Assembly (NCBI RefSeq): GCF_020615385.1
Contig: NZ_JAJAVB010000037.1
Span: 84,170-148,169, forward strand
Origin: Jiella soli
GTDB taxonomy: Bacteria; Pseudomonadota; Alphaproteobacteria; Rhizobiales; Rhizobiaceae
Direction: 5' to 3'
Length of the DNA stretch: 64,000 nucleotides
Shown here: positions 54,990-62,789 of the stretch, piece after piece
How positions within the stretch are numbered: position 1 is the stretch's first letter
How the letters are laid out: every line of letters starts with the position of its first letter
Made by a program: the position numbers and the translations under genes
Notes under the pieces: generated by a model
The model's database searches: none
What the model saw: only the letters and a program-made list of their open reading frames with translations
What the model was told of the DNA's origin: nothing

Positions 54990-55015
54990 CGTTTTCGGCC
55001 CTCCTCATCTGAATT

Positions 55016-55080
55016 TATGTCGCATGCGATAGCGACATGCCATTGACGCGCCCTTCTATGTCGCATAGATATACGACATG
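55016..55080 (+). promoter_or_regulatory. Promoter flanked by two matching operators
   Basis: Operator 1 at 55016-55039 contains ATGTCGC...GCGACAT; operator 2 at 55057-55080 contains ATGTCG...CGACAT. Both begin TATGTCGCAT and end CGACATG, with centres 41 bp apart. Between them is a consensus-like promoter: -35 TTGACG (55043-55048), 17-bp spacer, -10 TAGATA (55066-55071). Operator 2 covers the -10. It drives the 55121 and 55777 genes; the second, an HTH protein, is a natural autoregulator candidate. Confidence 0.7.
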
Positions 55081-55120
55081 GTTGCGGCATCGAGCCGGCC
55101 CTGAACGGCAGAAGCCGACG

Positions 55121-55780
55121 ATGACCAAATCCGAACTCTTCGCGACCGCGCATCGTCTCACCAGATCGGTCGTCGTGCCCGGCATCTCCTACAGAGCGAC
55201 GTTCGGCATCGCGCTCCGCGAACTCCATGGAGCGAAGAAGATGCAGCCGAACAATGCTTTCACCATCGTCCGCGAAGACACCGTCCGCCGCCTGAAGAGC
55301 GGGATGATCGCCACCTTCGCCGGCGTCATCGATACCGAGGTCGGTCCTCTGGATGTGCGCATCTCGATGACCAAAACGGACACCGGATCGATCGCCGTCG
55401 ACGGAGACAGGCTGACGGTCACCGGTTACGCGCTCAAGCAGGTCGAGGGCGAGATCATGGTCCGCCGCTCGGTCCTCGACCGGAATGCCCGTGAGGCCGC
55501 CGCCGGTGCCGAGGCGTCCGCTCATCTCGCGCCGATCGTCGGTGTCTCGGAGAAGCAGGCGGCGTACGCTGAGAAGATCCGCCGCGAGCGCTACAAGATG
55601 CTGATCGAGGATCTACCGTCCGACTCGCTCCTCGCGCGGCAGGACCGGATGTCCAAGACCGACTACGTCGAGCGTGCGCTGGCGGAGATCGAGACCAACA
55701 CCGACGCCGCGTTCTGGCTCGATCACACCGAAAGCCCGCTGTCGGTCGTCTCCTACCTGAAGTTCTACGCGGAAAAATGA
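55121..55780 (+). CDS. Hypothetical protein (219 aa), phage-type N-terminus
   Basis: The first 40 residues (LFATAHRLTRSVVVPGISYR) resemble the start of small phage proteins with an AHxLT...YRATFG pattern, but I cannot name a family. The middle is beta-rich and the C-terminus helical (KIRRERYKMLIEDLPSD). Expressed from the operator-flanked promoter at 55043-55071 and coupled by ATGA to the HTH gene. Next to the repeat-like RNA locus, an anti-defence role is a testable idea, not something the sequence shows. Confidence 0.55.
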   Translation: MTKSELFATAHRLTRSVVVPGISYRATFGIALRELHGAKKMQPNNAFTIVREDTVRRLKSGMIATFAGVIDTEVGPLDVRISMTKTDTGSIAVDGDRLTVTGYALKQVEGEIMVRRSVLDRNAREAAAGAEASAHLAPIVGVSEKQAAYAEKIRRERYKMLIEDLPSDSLLARQDRMSKTDYVERALAEIETNTDAAFWLDHTESPLSVVSYLKFYAEK

Positions 55781-56118
55781 GAATGGGATGGCAGCAGGTC
55801 TGTGAACGCCTGTGGGGGAGCGACTGGATCGCTCCCGTCTCGGAAGTCCTCCACGTCAACCGGCGGACGGTCGAGCGGTGGCGTTCTGGTGCGAACCCGA
55901 TGCCGCCCCAGCTTCAAGAAGCGATCGAGAACCTCGGGCGGTATTCCACCGTCAGCAGGTCCTACGGCGCGGTCCTCCGCAGGATAGCGAACGGGGAGAC
56001 GTACGAGCAGATCGTCGAGGAGATGCAGGACACCCGGCGAGCGCTCGAACACTGGCTGCGCGAGAAGGATCGGGGGGAGCCGCTCGCCGTCATGGCCGAG
56101 GGGCGGCCGGAAGAATAG
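55777..56118 (+). CDS. HTH protein, candidate autoregulator (113 aa)
   Basis: Residues about 20-50 form an HTH (VSEVLHVNRRTVERWRSGAN) resembling phage Cro-type or anti-CRISPR-associated regulators in size and placement. The same HTH style (KRTAERWMGGKPVP) occurs in the island gene at 61725-62069. Starts by ATGA overlap. Candidate repressor of the paired operators at 55016-55080. The C-terminus is helical and acidic. Confidence 0.6.
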   Translation: MRMGWQQVCERLWGSDWIAPVSEVLHVNRRTVERWRSGANPMPPQLQEAIENLGRYSTVSRSYGAVLRRIANGETYEQIVEEMQDTRRALEHWLREKDRGEPLAVMAEGRPEE

Positions 56119-56134
56119 AAGGCGAAAGGCTCCC

Positions 56135-56176
56135 GCAGTAGGACCCCTCCACAAAATTGTGCAGGGGTCCTACTGC
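56135..56176. repeat. 42-bp near-perfect palindrome
   Basis: GCAGTAGGACCCCT (56135-56148) is the exact reverse complement of AGGGGTCCTACTGC (56163-56176). The centre continues CACAA/TTGTG with only one C/C mismatch and an AA centre. No T-run follows. It lies 17 bases after the HTH gene stop. Confidence 0.7.
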
Positions 56177-56215
56177 GATCGATGGCTAGATCAAAACGCG
56201 AACAAACCTATGTCA

Positions 56216-56241
56216 GGGGCTCCCGAATCGGAGCCCCTTTT
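56216..56241 (+). terminator. Terminator-like hairpin just upstream of a start codon
   Basis: GGGGCTCC (56216-56223) pairs perfectly with GGAGCCCC (56230-56237), followed by TTTT. It ends one base before the C preceding the ATG at 56243. It would end upstream transcription or bury the ribosome-binding region of the next gene. Confidence 0.6.
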
Positions 56242-56242
56242 C

Positions 56243-56515
56243 ATGCCCGCACGCGCCCGCTTCCGCGTACCCATCGGCACCTTCTCCGACCGCACCGTCG
56301 ACACGACAGATCACGAAATGCGCACGATCCTCCTGCTCGCGTTCGAAGAACTGCCCCCTGCCCTGAAAGCCCGCATCGCCGGCAAGCGGCCGCGCCACGA
56401 CTGGTCCGACTACGACGCTGCCCGGCGCGCGATCGCGGAGCACCTCGTCGTCCGGATCCGCCGCAGCATCGACTGCGAATACCGGGGTTCCGGCGCTCGC
56501 GGCGGTCATGGCTGA
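56243..56515 (+). CDS. Small hypothetical protein (90 aa)
   Basis: Begins MPARARFRVPIGTFSDRTVD directly after a terminator-like hairpin. Helical C-terminal half (DYDAARRAIAEHLVVRIRRS). No family recognised. No clear ribosome-binding site because the hairpin occupies the upstream region. An IS630 element begins eight bases after its stop. Confidence 0.4.
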   Translation: MPARARFRVPIGTFSDRTVDTTDHEMRTILLLAFEELPPALKARIAGKRPRHDWSDYDAARRAIAEHLVVRIRRSIDCEYRGSGARGGHG

Positions 56516-56523
56516 CGTCGCTA

Positions 56524-57574
56524 GAGCGGGATGACTTCTTGCTGAATCGGTGCGATTCCCAACGGCCGTGAAAGCGGATTCAACATGCTTGCCGGGTGGG
56601 AGGGCGGCAGGAATGGCGAGACCGTATTCGATGGACCTTCGCGAGCGTGTGGTTGCGGCGGTCAAGCATGACGGACAGTCGCGGCGCCAAGCTGCCGATC
56701 GCTTCGGTATTGCGATCAGCACGGCAATTCACTGGATCAAGCGCTTTGAAGAAACCGGCAGCGCGGCGCCCGGCCAGATGGGTGGGCACAAGCCGAAGAC
56801 GCTGGCGGGAGCCCATGCCGAGTGGCTGCGGCAGCGCTGCCTCGATCGGCCGTTCACACTGCGCAGCCTGGTGCGGGAACTGGCCGACGAACGCGGCCTG
56901 AAGGTCGACTATCGCTCGGTCTGGGCCTTCGTCCACGCCGAGAAGCTGTCCTTCAAAAAAAGACGCTGATCGCTGCCGAGCAAGATCGTCCCGACGTCGC
57001 CCGCCGGCGCCAGCAATGGATGAAGTATCGGGAGCGCATCGACCCCGGCCGCTTGGTCTTCATCGACGAGACCTGGAGCAAGACCAATATGGCGCCGCTG
57101 CGGGGTTGGGCGCCCTGCGGCCAGCGGCTGAAGGCCAAGGTGCCTTTCGGGCACTGGCATACCTCAACCTTCGTCGCCGCGTTGCGCAGGGATCGCCTCG
57201 AGGCACCCTGGCTCATCGACGGGCCGATCAACGGCGAGCGTTTCCTGCTCTACGTCGAGAAGGTGCTCTGTCCGACGCTGAACCCCGGTGACATCGTCAT
57301 CATGGACAATCTCGGCAGCCACAAGGGTAAGGCGGTGCGCCGGGCAATCCGGGGCGTCGGGGCTCGGCTGCTGTTCCTGCCGAAATACTCCCCCGATCTC
57401 AATCCGATCGAGCAGCTCTTTGCCAAGCTGAAGCACTGGCTGCGAGACGCCGCCGAGCGCAATCGCGACGCGCTCTGCGACGCCATAGCAAAAACCCTGG
57501 CAACCGTCTCACCAACCGAATGCGCCAACTATTTCGAAAACTCCGGCTATGCCCAACCTAAAGTCATCCCGCTC
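56524..57574 (+). mobile_element. IS630-family insertion sequence, apparently intact
   Basis: Perfect 14-bp terminal inverted repeats, GAGCGGGATGACTT (56524-56537) and AAGTCATCCCGCTC (57561-57574), flanked by TA on both sides (56522-56523 and 57575-57576), the expected TA target duplication. Size 1,051 bp. It inserted inside the right phage-like end. Confidence 0.92.
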
Positions 57575-57577
57575 TAA
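56613..57577 (+). CDS. IS630 transposase made by -1 ribosomal frameshifting
   Basis: The first frame (56613-56969) encodes the HTH part (DLRERVVAAVKHDGQSRRQA, then ADRFGIAISTAIHWIKRF). The second frame (to 57577) encodes the DDE domain: VFIDETWSKTNM, DIVIMDNLGSHKG and PDLNPIEQLFAKLKHWLRD. The frames join at AAAAAAA (56955-56961), where a -1 slip gives KKTLIAAEQDRPDVARR. This layout is known for several IS families. The second stop uses the duplicated TA and the next base. Confidence 0.9.
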
Positions 57578-57604
57578 AGTGCGCGTAAGCCTCGCCCGCC
57601 GTCT

Positions 57605-58183
57605 CTATTCTGCGCGTAAGCCCAGGCCGTCGAGCGCGGGATCCGGCGTCGGCTCGTTCTCGCCGTCCGGCAGCCACGCCAGCCTGTCATTCCATTCGAC
57701 CGGCCATCCCGGGCCGGCAGCGGCCGCCGTCTCGACCAGTTCCCGCCGCCAACCCGGCGAGCCGATGCCGATCCGGTCGTCGAACGGGCGCGGATCCGGA
57801 CAGCCGGCGCGCACCCAGTCGCGGATCGCCGTCTCCCATCCGGTCGGCCACGAGGCCGCATGGTTCGTCTCCGAGATCCAGCCGAGGAAATGCGCGAGAC
57901 GGGCGCGTGGATTGCGGTCCAGAAATCCTTGCCAGGCGGCTTCGTATCCTTGCCACTCGGCCTCGAGCGCAGCCGGCATCGACAGGTACGGCTGCGGCGG
58001 CGTGAACGCGGAGTCGGCTTCGACGCGTGGCAGGAAGACCACGCGGCCGGTGACGTGCGGCGCCGTCCTCCGGACGAGATCCGCCCACGTCGAGAGGAAA
58101 GCCTTATCACCGGGACTAGTAACGAGACCGCGCCAGAACCTGACCTCGAACGTGATCCAGCGGTCGAGCGCGTCGGCGGTCAT
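57605..58183 (-). CDS. Hypothetical protein (192 aa)
   Basis: Last gene of the coupled right-end operon; starts by ATGA overlap with the metallophosphoesterase. Trp-rich (RWITFEVRFWRGLV, PVEWNDRLAWLPDGEN), cytosolic and apparently globular. No family recognised. IS630 is inserted about 30 bases beyond its stop. Confidence 0.55.
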   Translation of the reverse strand: MTADALDRWITFEVRFWRGLVTSPGDKAFLSTWADLVRRTAPHVTGRVVFLPRVEADSAFTPPQPYLSMPAALEAEWQGYEAAWQGFLDRNPRARLAHFLGWISETNHAASWPTGWETAIRDWVRAGCPDPRPFDDRIGIGSPGWRRELVETAAAAGPGWPVEWNDRLAWLPDGENEPTPDPALDGLGLRAE

Positions 58184-59154
58184 TTCGGCCGCCGCCGCGT
58201 CGGCTCCATCCCGCGCAGAACCTCGATCCCCTCGCGCGGGTATTCCGTCGCCGGCCGGCTGCGCGCGACGTCGTCGCCGATCTGGCGGAACGCCTTCATC
58301 GGGTCGGCCGTCGCGGTCTCCCGCGGCGCCGGCGTCGGCAGGTCGATCGTCTTCCGCGGGTCGAAACCGCTCTTCTCGACTTCAAGCCCGCCGCCGTAAC
58401 GCTGGTCCATCCTGATCGTGTAGCCGCGGGGGTTCGAGACGACCCGCGTGCTCCCGATCGTGTAGTCGTGCGCGGTGTGCACGTGCCCATGCACCCACAG
58501 ATCCGGCCGGCCGCGCAGCATGACGTCTTCGAGATCGGACGCGTACGCCGCGTCCACGGTCTCCCGGACCTCGCCGTGCTGGAGCGAGCGCGGCGACGGC
58601 GCGTGGTGCGTTACGACGACCGTCGGACCCGCGAACGGAACCGCCAAGTTGCGCTCGATATAGCCCCGGTGGCGAGCATGGACGGTAGCGAGATACTCCG
58701 GCGTGGCCTTCGACCGAACGTTTCTGACACCGTGCGTCATATATTTGAAATCGTTCATCCTTTTCCGGCATTCGAGCCGCGCGAGGTAGCCCTCGCCGGT
58801 CACGTTGTAGTCCGTCCACAACGACGCGCCGACGAAGCGCACGCCGCCGATCACGACGGTGTCGCAGTCGAGGATGTGGATGCCGTCATCCTGGAGCCGC
58901 TCGCGCGTCCGCGCGATCTCGCGGTCGACGGAGCCCTTCCAGTAGTCGTGGTTGCCCGCCACGGCGACGATCGGAATGCCGAGCCGGCGCCGAGTGCGCT
59001 CCAGGAGCAACCGGCCGCTCGTCGAGAGGCGGCCGTCAATGTCGCCGGCGACGACGAGAACGTCCGCGCCCACGTCGTCGATCTCGAACTCGTGCTTAAT
59101 GGCCGCTTTGCAGATGTCGTCGTGGATGTCGCTGAGGATGTGGATGCGGGTCAT
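58180..59154 (-). CDS. Calcineurin-like metallophosphoesterase
   Basis: A 324-aa protein with the full metal-binding motif set: DIHDD (about 9-13), VVAGDIDGR, GNHDYWKG, THHAPSPRS and HGHVHTAHDY. Members hydrolyse phosphomono- or diesters, including nucleotides and DNA/RNA ends. The C-terminal 80 residues are Pro/Arg-rich. Embedded in the AAA/M41 operon by ATGA overlaps on both sides, so its substrate may relate to that system. Confidence 0.88.
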   Translation of the reverse strand: MTRIHILSDIHDDICKAAIKHEFEIDDVGADVLVVAGDIDGRLSTSGRLLLERTRRRLGIPIVAVAGNHDYWKGSVDREIARTRERLQDDGIHILDCDTVVIGGVRFVGASLWTDYNVTGEGYLARLECRKRMNDFKYMTHGVRNVRSKATPEYLATVHARHRGYIERNLAVPFAGPTVVVTHHAPSPRSLQHGEVRETVDAAYASDLEDVMLRGRPDLWVHGHVHTAHDYTIGSTRVVSNPRGYTIRMDQRYGGGLEVEKSGFDPRKTIDLPTPAPRETATADPMKAFRQIGDDVARSRPATEYPREGIEVLRGMEPTRRRPK

Positions 59155-59426
59155 GGGCTGGAATTCCTATCCAAGTGGTCGATGGGGACGACCGTATCCT
59201 TCCGGTCAGCAAGATTCTGCCGGCCGCGCCGTGCAAGAATTTCGACGCCATGCCAGGCGTAGACCGCGCTTTCATCTTCCGACATCTGCGAGACGACATC
59301 CGCGATGATCCGGAGCATCTCGACGATGTCGTGCCTGCCGGTGGTCTGCGCGACGGCGATCCGAGCAGCGGTCTCCGGCTTCAGATCAATCGTGACGGGC
59401 TCGCGGAGGTTGTGCACGTTGTTCAT
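59151..59426 (-). CDS. Small hypothetical protein (91 aa)
   Basis: ATGA overlaps at both ends show it belongs to the coupled operon. Mostly helical (DIVEMLRIIADVVSQMSEDE) with an acidic middle and basic tail. No family recognised; possibly a partner of the adjacent 55-aa RHH protein. Confidence 0.5.
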   Translation of the reverse strand: MNNVHNLREPVTIDLKPETAARIAVAQTTGRHDIVEMLRIIADVVSQMSEDESAVYAWHGVEILARRGRQNLADRKDTVVPIDHLDRNSSP

Positions 59427-59590
59427 CGGCCAGTGTCCCTGTTTTCGATGCGCGGAACGAGCGCGTCGTTCATGACGTAGAGAGCGAGCGCGTCCCGCAC
59501 GACGTCGCGGAGCGCCCTGCCCTGGCGCCGGGCGATGGCGGCAAGGCGCGGCTCGAGGTCGTCGGGGAGGTCGACCCGCAGCGTTCTCAT
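59423..59590 (-). CDS. Ribbon-helix-helix protein (55 aa)
   Basis: Too short for most ORF calling. The translation begins MRTLRVDLPDDLEPRLAAIA, then RRQGRALRDVVRDALALYVM: a beta strand followed by two helices, the RHH pattern of antitoxin and MetJ/Arc-type regulators. It starts and ends by ATGA overlaps with the AAA/M41 gene and the 91-aa gene. Likely an operon autoregulator or antitoxin-like partner. The RHH assignment rests on pattern only. Confidence 0.65.
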   Translation of the reverse strand: MRTLRVDLPDDLEPRLAAIARRQGRALRDVVRDALALYVMNDALVPRIENRDTGR

Positions 59591-61629
59591 GCGAGCCCCC
59601 TCTCGACCGCGAACTCCCGCAGCGCGGCTTCGCCGAGGACCCGGCGCTCGATCGCGAGCATGGCGAGATCGAGGATCGCGCCGCGATGCCGCATCACCAG
59701 CATGAGCGCTTCCGCGTACAGCCGCCGCAGCCGCGCTTCCGTCCGGCCGGCGTCCGCCTGGGCGGGCGTCAGCAAGCCGCCGAGCCCGCCGCGGTCGACC
59801 GCGCCCAGCATCTCGGTCGCGAGCGCGAGGTCGGAAGACGCGCCCGCGGACGGCTCGCCGAGGAGGACGTCCTCGGCGGCGCGGCCGGCGAGCACCGGCA
59901 TGATGAAGCCGTGCGCATCGCGGAGCCGGTTTTCGCTCACGCCGTAGATCTGCTCGACATAGCCTCCGGCATTGCCGGCTGCGACGACAGACAGTGCACG
60001 CGGCGGACGTCCCGCGAGCATCATCGCGACCGCATGCCCCGCTTCATGCACCGCGCACCGCAGGACGACCTCGCGCGGGCGCGTCTCCGCCGGCAGCGCG
60101 ACAGACAGGAGGTCGCGCCCGGTCACCGAGCGGCGCTCGCGCCTCGCGATCCGTCGGGCCTCGCGCGCGAACCTCGCGACGTCGGCGCCGGACGCCGTGC
60201 CCGCGAGCGAGACCGCCACCGGCTCGATCGCCGCGGCGTCAACGTCGGGCGCGTGGTGCGCGATGATCCGAGCGAGCGACGCGGCGTCCGGCAACGCGAT
60301 GTCGAAGCGGCGGTCGAGGCGGCCAGACCTGATGATCGCGGGGTCGAGGTTGTCGGCGTTGTTGCAGGCTGCGATGACGATCACGCCCTCGCGCCGTGAA
60401 GTGCCGTCGAGGCACTCCAACAGCGCAGCGACGATCGCGGTCCACCAATCGTCATGCCGGCCAGACGTTGGGCTGCCGCGCTTCGGTATCGCGTCGATCT
60501 CGTCGATGAAGACGATGCAGGGGGCGCTCGCGGCCGCGGTCTCGAAAGTCTGCCGCATCGCTTTGATCAGCGTGCCGAGGTGTGCTTCGCCGCTCGCCTG
60601 CCACGCGGCATATGAGGTCGCGATAAGCGGCAGGCCCGCGCTCGCCGCGAGGGCGGTCGCGAACTGGGTTTTTCCGGTGCCAGGCGGGCCGACGATGAGC
60701 GCGCCGGCGTCGACGTCGCACCAGGCGAGCGTCTTGCGGACGTACTCGTCGAGATCGCGCAAAAGATCGAGACCCCAGGTCTTCAGCGCGCCGTAGCCGT
60801 GAAGGTCTTCGAGACGCGGCTCGGTCGGACGCTGCGCCTCGATCCTCGCCGGGCGCTTCCAGTCGAGCGACGAGGACGACGAGGAGGACTTTCTCTTCTC
60901 CTCGCGCCGCTCCCGCTCACGCTCCTTCTTGTCGAACTTCGCGCGATGAACGAGTTGGATCCGCGCGATCCGGACTGCGTCGGCGGCGTCGCTGCCGCGC
61001 TTGATCGCGTAGTCGAGTTCGTAGTCACGGAAGCGCTTCGGCTGGAGGTCGGTCGGCCAGGCGAAATCCGGCGAGTTGAACCGTCGGCGGACGATCGCTT
61101 CAAGGATCCGGCGATCCGGCGCCGACAGGTCGAGGTCGACGTCGACGAGGCTGACGACGCCCTCCGTCAGAGTGTCGTCGGGCCAGACGCGGAGGATGCC
61201 GTGGCGACGAGCGGTGGCGTGAAGGACTTCGTGAACCGGGTTTCGCCCGGTTTCCTCATCGACGCTGAGCATGAAGACGTCGTCGCGGGCGCCACCGGCG
61301 CCGATCGCGGCGAGGTACTCGGTGATCGCGGTTTCCGAGGACGAACCCCAGCCGTGCGGCAAGCGGAGGGCGATGACGGCGCCGGTGCCGTTCGTGCGGC
61401 GCTTGAGGATCTTCGCGGCGCCTTCCGGCGAGATCGTCGCGCGGATCGAGGCGAGGATGAGTTCGACGCTGGGCGCGAGCGAGTTCGGCGCTGGCGCAAG
61501 GTCGATATCGTCGTCGGAGAACGCGTGGAGAAAGTCGGAGGCGAGGTCGTGAGGGTCGTGATCGTCGTCGGACTCGTGCGCTTGCTGCGAACGTCCGCCG
61601 CCGACGGCGCGCAGGGGCGTCGTCTTCAT
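59587..61629 (-). CDS. FtsH-like AAA ATPase with M41 peptidase domain, no membrane helix
   Basis: A 680-aa protein. N-terminal acidic region (1-60), mixed domain to about 230, a charged/Ser-rich linker (about 234-254), then AAA: Walker A GPPGTGKT (314-321), Walker B IVFIDEID (372-379), arginine-finger region IRSGRLDRRFD. The M41 zinc motif HEAGH is at 528-532 and a distal Asp in GASSDLALA. FtsH normally has two N-terminal membrane helices; none is visible here, so this is a soluble AAA-protease-like enzyme. It heads a five-gene ATGA-coupled operon. Substrate unknown. Confidence 0.85.
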   Translation of the reverse strand: MKTTPLRAVGGGRSQQAHESDDDHDPHDLASDFLHAFSDDDIDLAPAPNSLAPSVELILASIRATISPEGAAKILKRRTNGTGAVIALRLPHGWGSSSETAITEYLAAIGAGGARDDVFMLSVDEETGRNPVHEVLHATARRHGILRVWPDDTLTEGVVSLVDVDLDLSAPDRRILEAIVRRRFNSPDFAWPTDLQPKRFRDYELDYAIKRGSDAADAVRIARIQLVHRAKFDKKERERERREEKRKSSSSSSSLDWKRPARIEAQRPTEPRLEDLHGYGALKTWGLDLLRDLDEYVRKTLAWCDVDAGALIVGPPGTGKTQFATALAASAGLPLIATSYAAWQASGEAHLGTLIKAMRQTFETAAASAPCIVFIDEIDAIPKRGSPTSGRHDDWWTAIVAALLECLDGTSRREGVIVIAACNNADNLDPAIIRSGRLDRRFDIALPDAASLARIIAHHAPDVDAAAIEPVAVSLAGTASGADVARFAREARRIARRERRSVTGRDLLSVALPAETRPREVVLRCAVHEAGHAVAMMLAGRPPRALSVVAAGNAGGYVEQIYGVSENRLRDAHGFIMPVLAGRAAEDVLLGEPSAGASSDLALATEMLGAVDRGGLGGLLTPAQADAGRTEARLRRLYAEALMLVMRHRGAILDLAMLAIERRVLGEAALREFAVERGLA

Positions 61630-61724
61630 AGGAGCAGCCTTTCCAATACCCCCGTCGCCGCTGAAGAGCGGTCCTCGAGGTCATTCAAGGATAAAGAGGC
61701 TAGCCGGAAATCCTTTCGAAGTCC

Positions 61725-62069
61725 CTAATCGTCGCGGTTCGTCGGCTTCTCCGACAGCGCTTTCGAATACTGCCGGAGCCGCAGCCGCATCAGATGCTCG
61801 GACATGCCAGCCTTCCGGTGCCTGGCGACGAGGTCGGCGACGTCGCGGGTGAAGGCCTCAACCTGGTCGGCTTCGCGCTCCATCCGCTCGATGACCGCGT
61901 CCGGGACGGGCTTGCCACCCATCCAGCGCTCCGCCGTCCGCTTCGCGACGGACAGCGCGAACATCGTGTCGTCGACCCAGATACCGCCGGTGAGCCGCTT
62001 CAAGAGCGCCAGGAAGCGGTAGTGTGCCGGGTCGTCGGTCAGAATTTCGGGGTCGCGTTCTTCGGCCAT
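61725..62069 (-). CDS. Small HTH protein (114 aa)
   Basis: Residues about 35-65 form an HTH (MFALSVAKRTAERWMGGKPV), similar in style to the 55777-56118 protein. Start at 62069 chosen for position; 62105 is also possible. Upstream of it, near 62108-62150, lie short repeats (GTCGGAAATTTC and GTCGGGAATTTC) and TAAGC/GCTTA that may be its promoter and operator. It is upstream of, and on the same strand as, the AAA operon, with a 95-base gap. Confidence 0.5.
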   Translation of the reverse strand: MAEERDPEILTDDPAHYRFLALLKRLTGGIWVDDTMFALSVAKRTAERWMGGKPVPDAVIERMEREADQVEAFTRDVADLVARHRKAGMSEHLMRLRLRQYSKALSEKPTNRDD

Positions 62070-62247
62070 GACATCTCGATAGCGCCGGCGGCTGGCGCGG
62101 GGCATGTCGGAAATTTCAGTCGCTAAGCGGCTTAATGTCGGGAATTTCTGACACCGCCCCTCGGGCGTATCTGTCGGCAAATCTGTCGGCCGGCCGAAAA
62201 CTCGGGAAATCGCTTTTCGGGAAAACCCCTGCCCTGCAAGGGCGGGC

Positions 62248-62294
62248 GCTGGTCGGAGTGGCAGGATTTGAACCTGCGACCCCCTCGTCCCGAA
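62248..62294. repeat. attR: second copy of the 47-bp direct repeat
   Basis: Identical to 10565-10611. Here it is part of the intact tRNA-Pro gene, whose 3' half is supplied by the island, restoring a full tRNA after integration. Confidence 0.9.
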
Positions 62295-62326
62295 CGAGGT
62301 GCGCTACCAGACTGCGCTACACTCCG
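62250..62326 (-). tRNA. tRNA-Pro (anticodon CGG)
   Basis: A 77-nt gene including an encoded CCA end. Acceptor stem CGGAGTG/CACTCCG, D-arm with GTCTGGTAG, anticodon stem CCTCG/CGAGG with loop TTCGGGA giving CGG, and T-arm GGTTCAAATCC. It is the integration target of the island. Confidence 0.95.
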
Positions 62327-62789
62327 CGACCTGCGGCGCGGTATATAACGAGCGTCGTCCGGGGCCGCAAGCCGGAATCGCCTCTTTGCCGGATTCTCTT
62401 TGCGATCGGCCGATTTGCGGCGCCGAGATCCCTCTCCCCGCACGTTTCAGAACCGGAGTCGTGACGGCGCAGGCAGTGTTTCTGCCTGCCGGCGCATGAC
62501 CAATCGCATGTCTCCGAATCGACGATTGAAGAAAGCGCCGCACCGCCCGACCCGCAGCGAAGGCGCAGCCTCGATCGGATCCTTATTAACACCGGCTGGA
62601 ACCCACACCCGTCACCTTTCGGCACCATCGGATCTGCACGCGGCTGCCCGGAGAATCAAGCCAGACGACGAGATCGGGAGCGGTCAAGCGCGCTCGGCAG
62701 CGCGCATATTCCTTCCGTGAGGGCATTTCTATCGTGGGCCAGTCGGTTAGGTTTCTTATGTCGCGACCGGGTCCCGGTGGAGGGACAGT
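62327..62789. other. Backbone intergenic region
   Basis: About 460 bases between tRNA-Pro and the periplasmic protein. No gene supported. It presumably contains the tRNA promoter (minus strand, just above 62326) and the promoter of the 62790 gene. Confidence 0.4.

Larger units (their letters stand above)
10565..62294. mobile_element. 51.7-kb genomic island integrated in tRNA-Pro
   Basis: Bounded by a perfect 47-bp direct repeat (10565-10611 and 62248-62294) that is the 3' half of tRNA-Pro(CGG). A tyrosine recombinase gene ends 39 bp inside the left repeat, the standard arrangement for a tRNA-targeting integrative element. The ends carry phage-like small genes, operators and HTH proteins. No capsid, tail, portal, terminase or conjugation genes are visible, so it is better described as a genomic island or phage satellite-like element with about 34 kb of metabolic and regulatory cargo. 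Whether it still excises is unknown. Confidence 0.85.

Noticed and set aside
54841..54990. Functional CRISPR-Cas locus
   Set aside because: Only two diverged repeat-like units, the interval contains a self-complementary hairpin, and no cas gene lies in the window.
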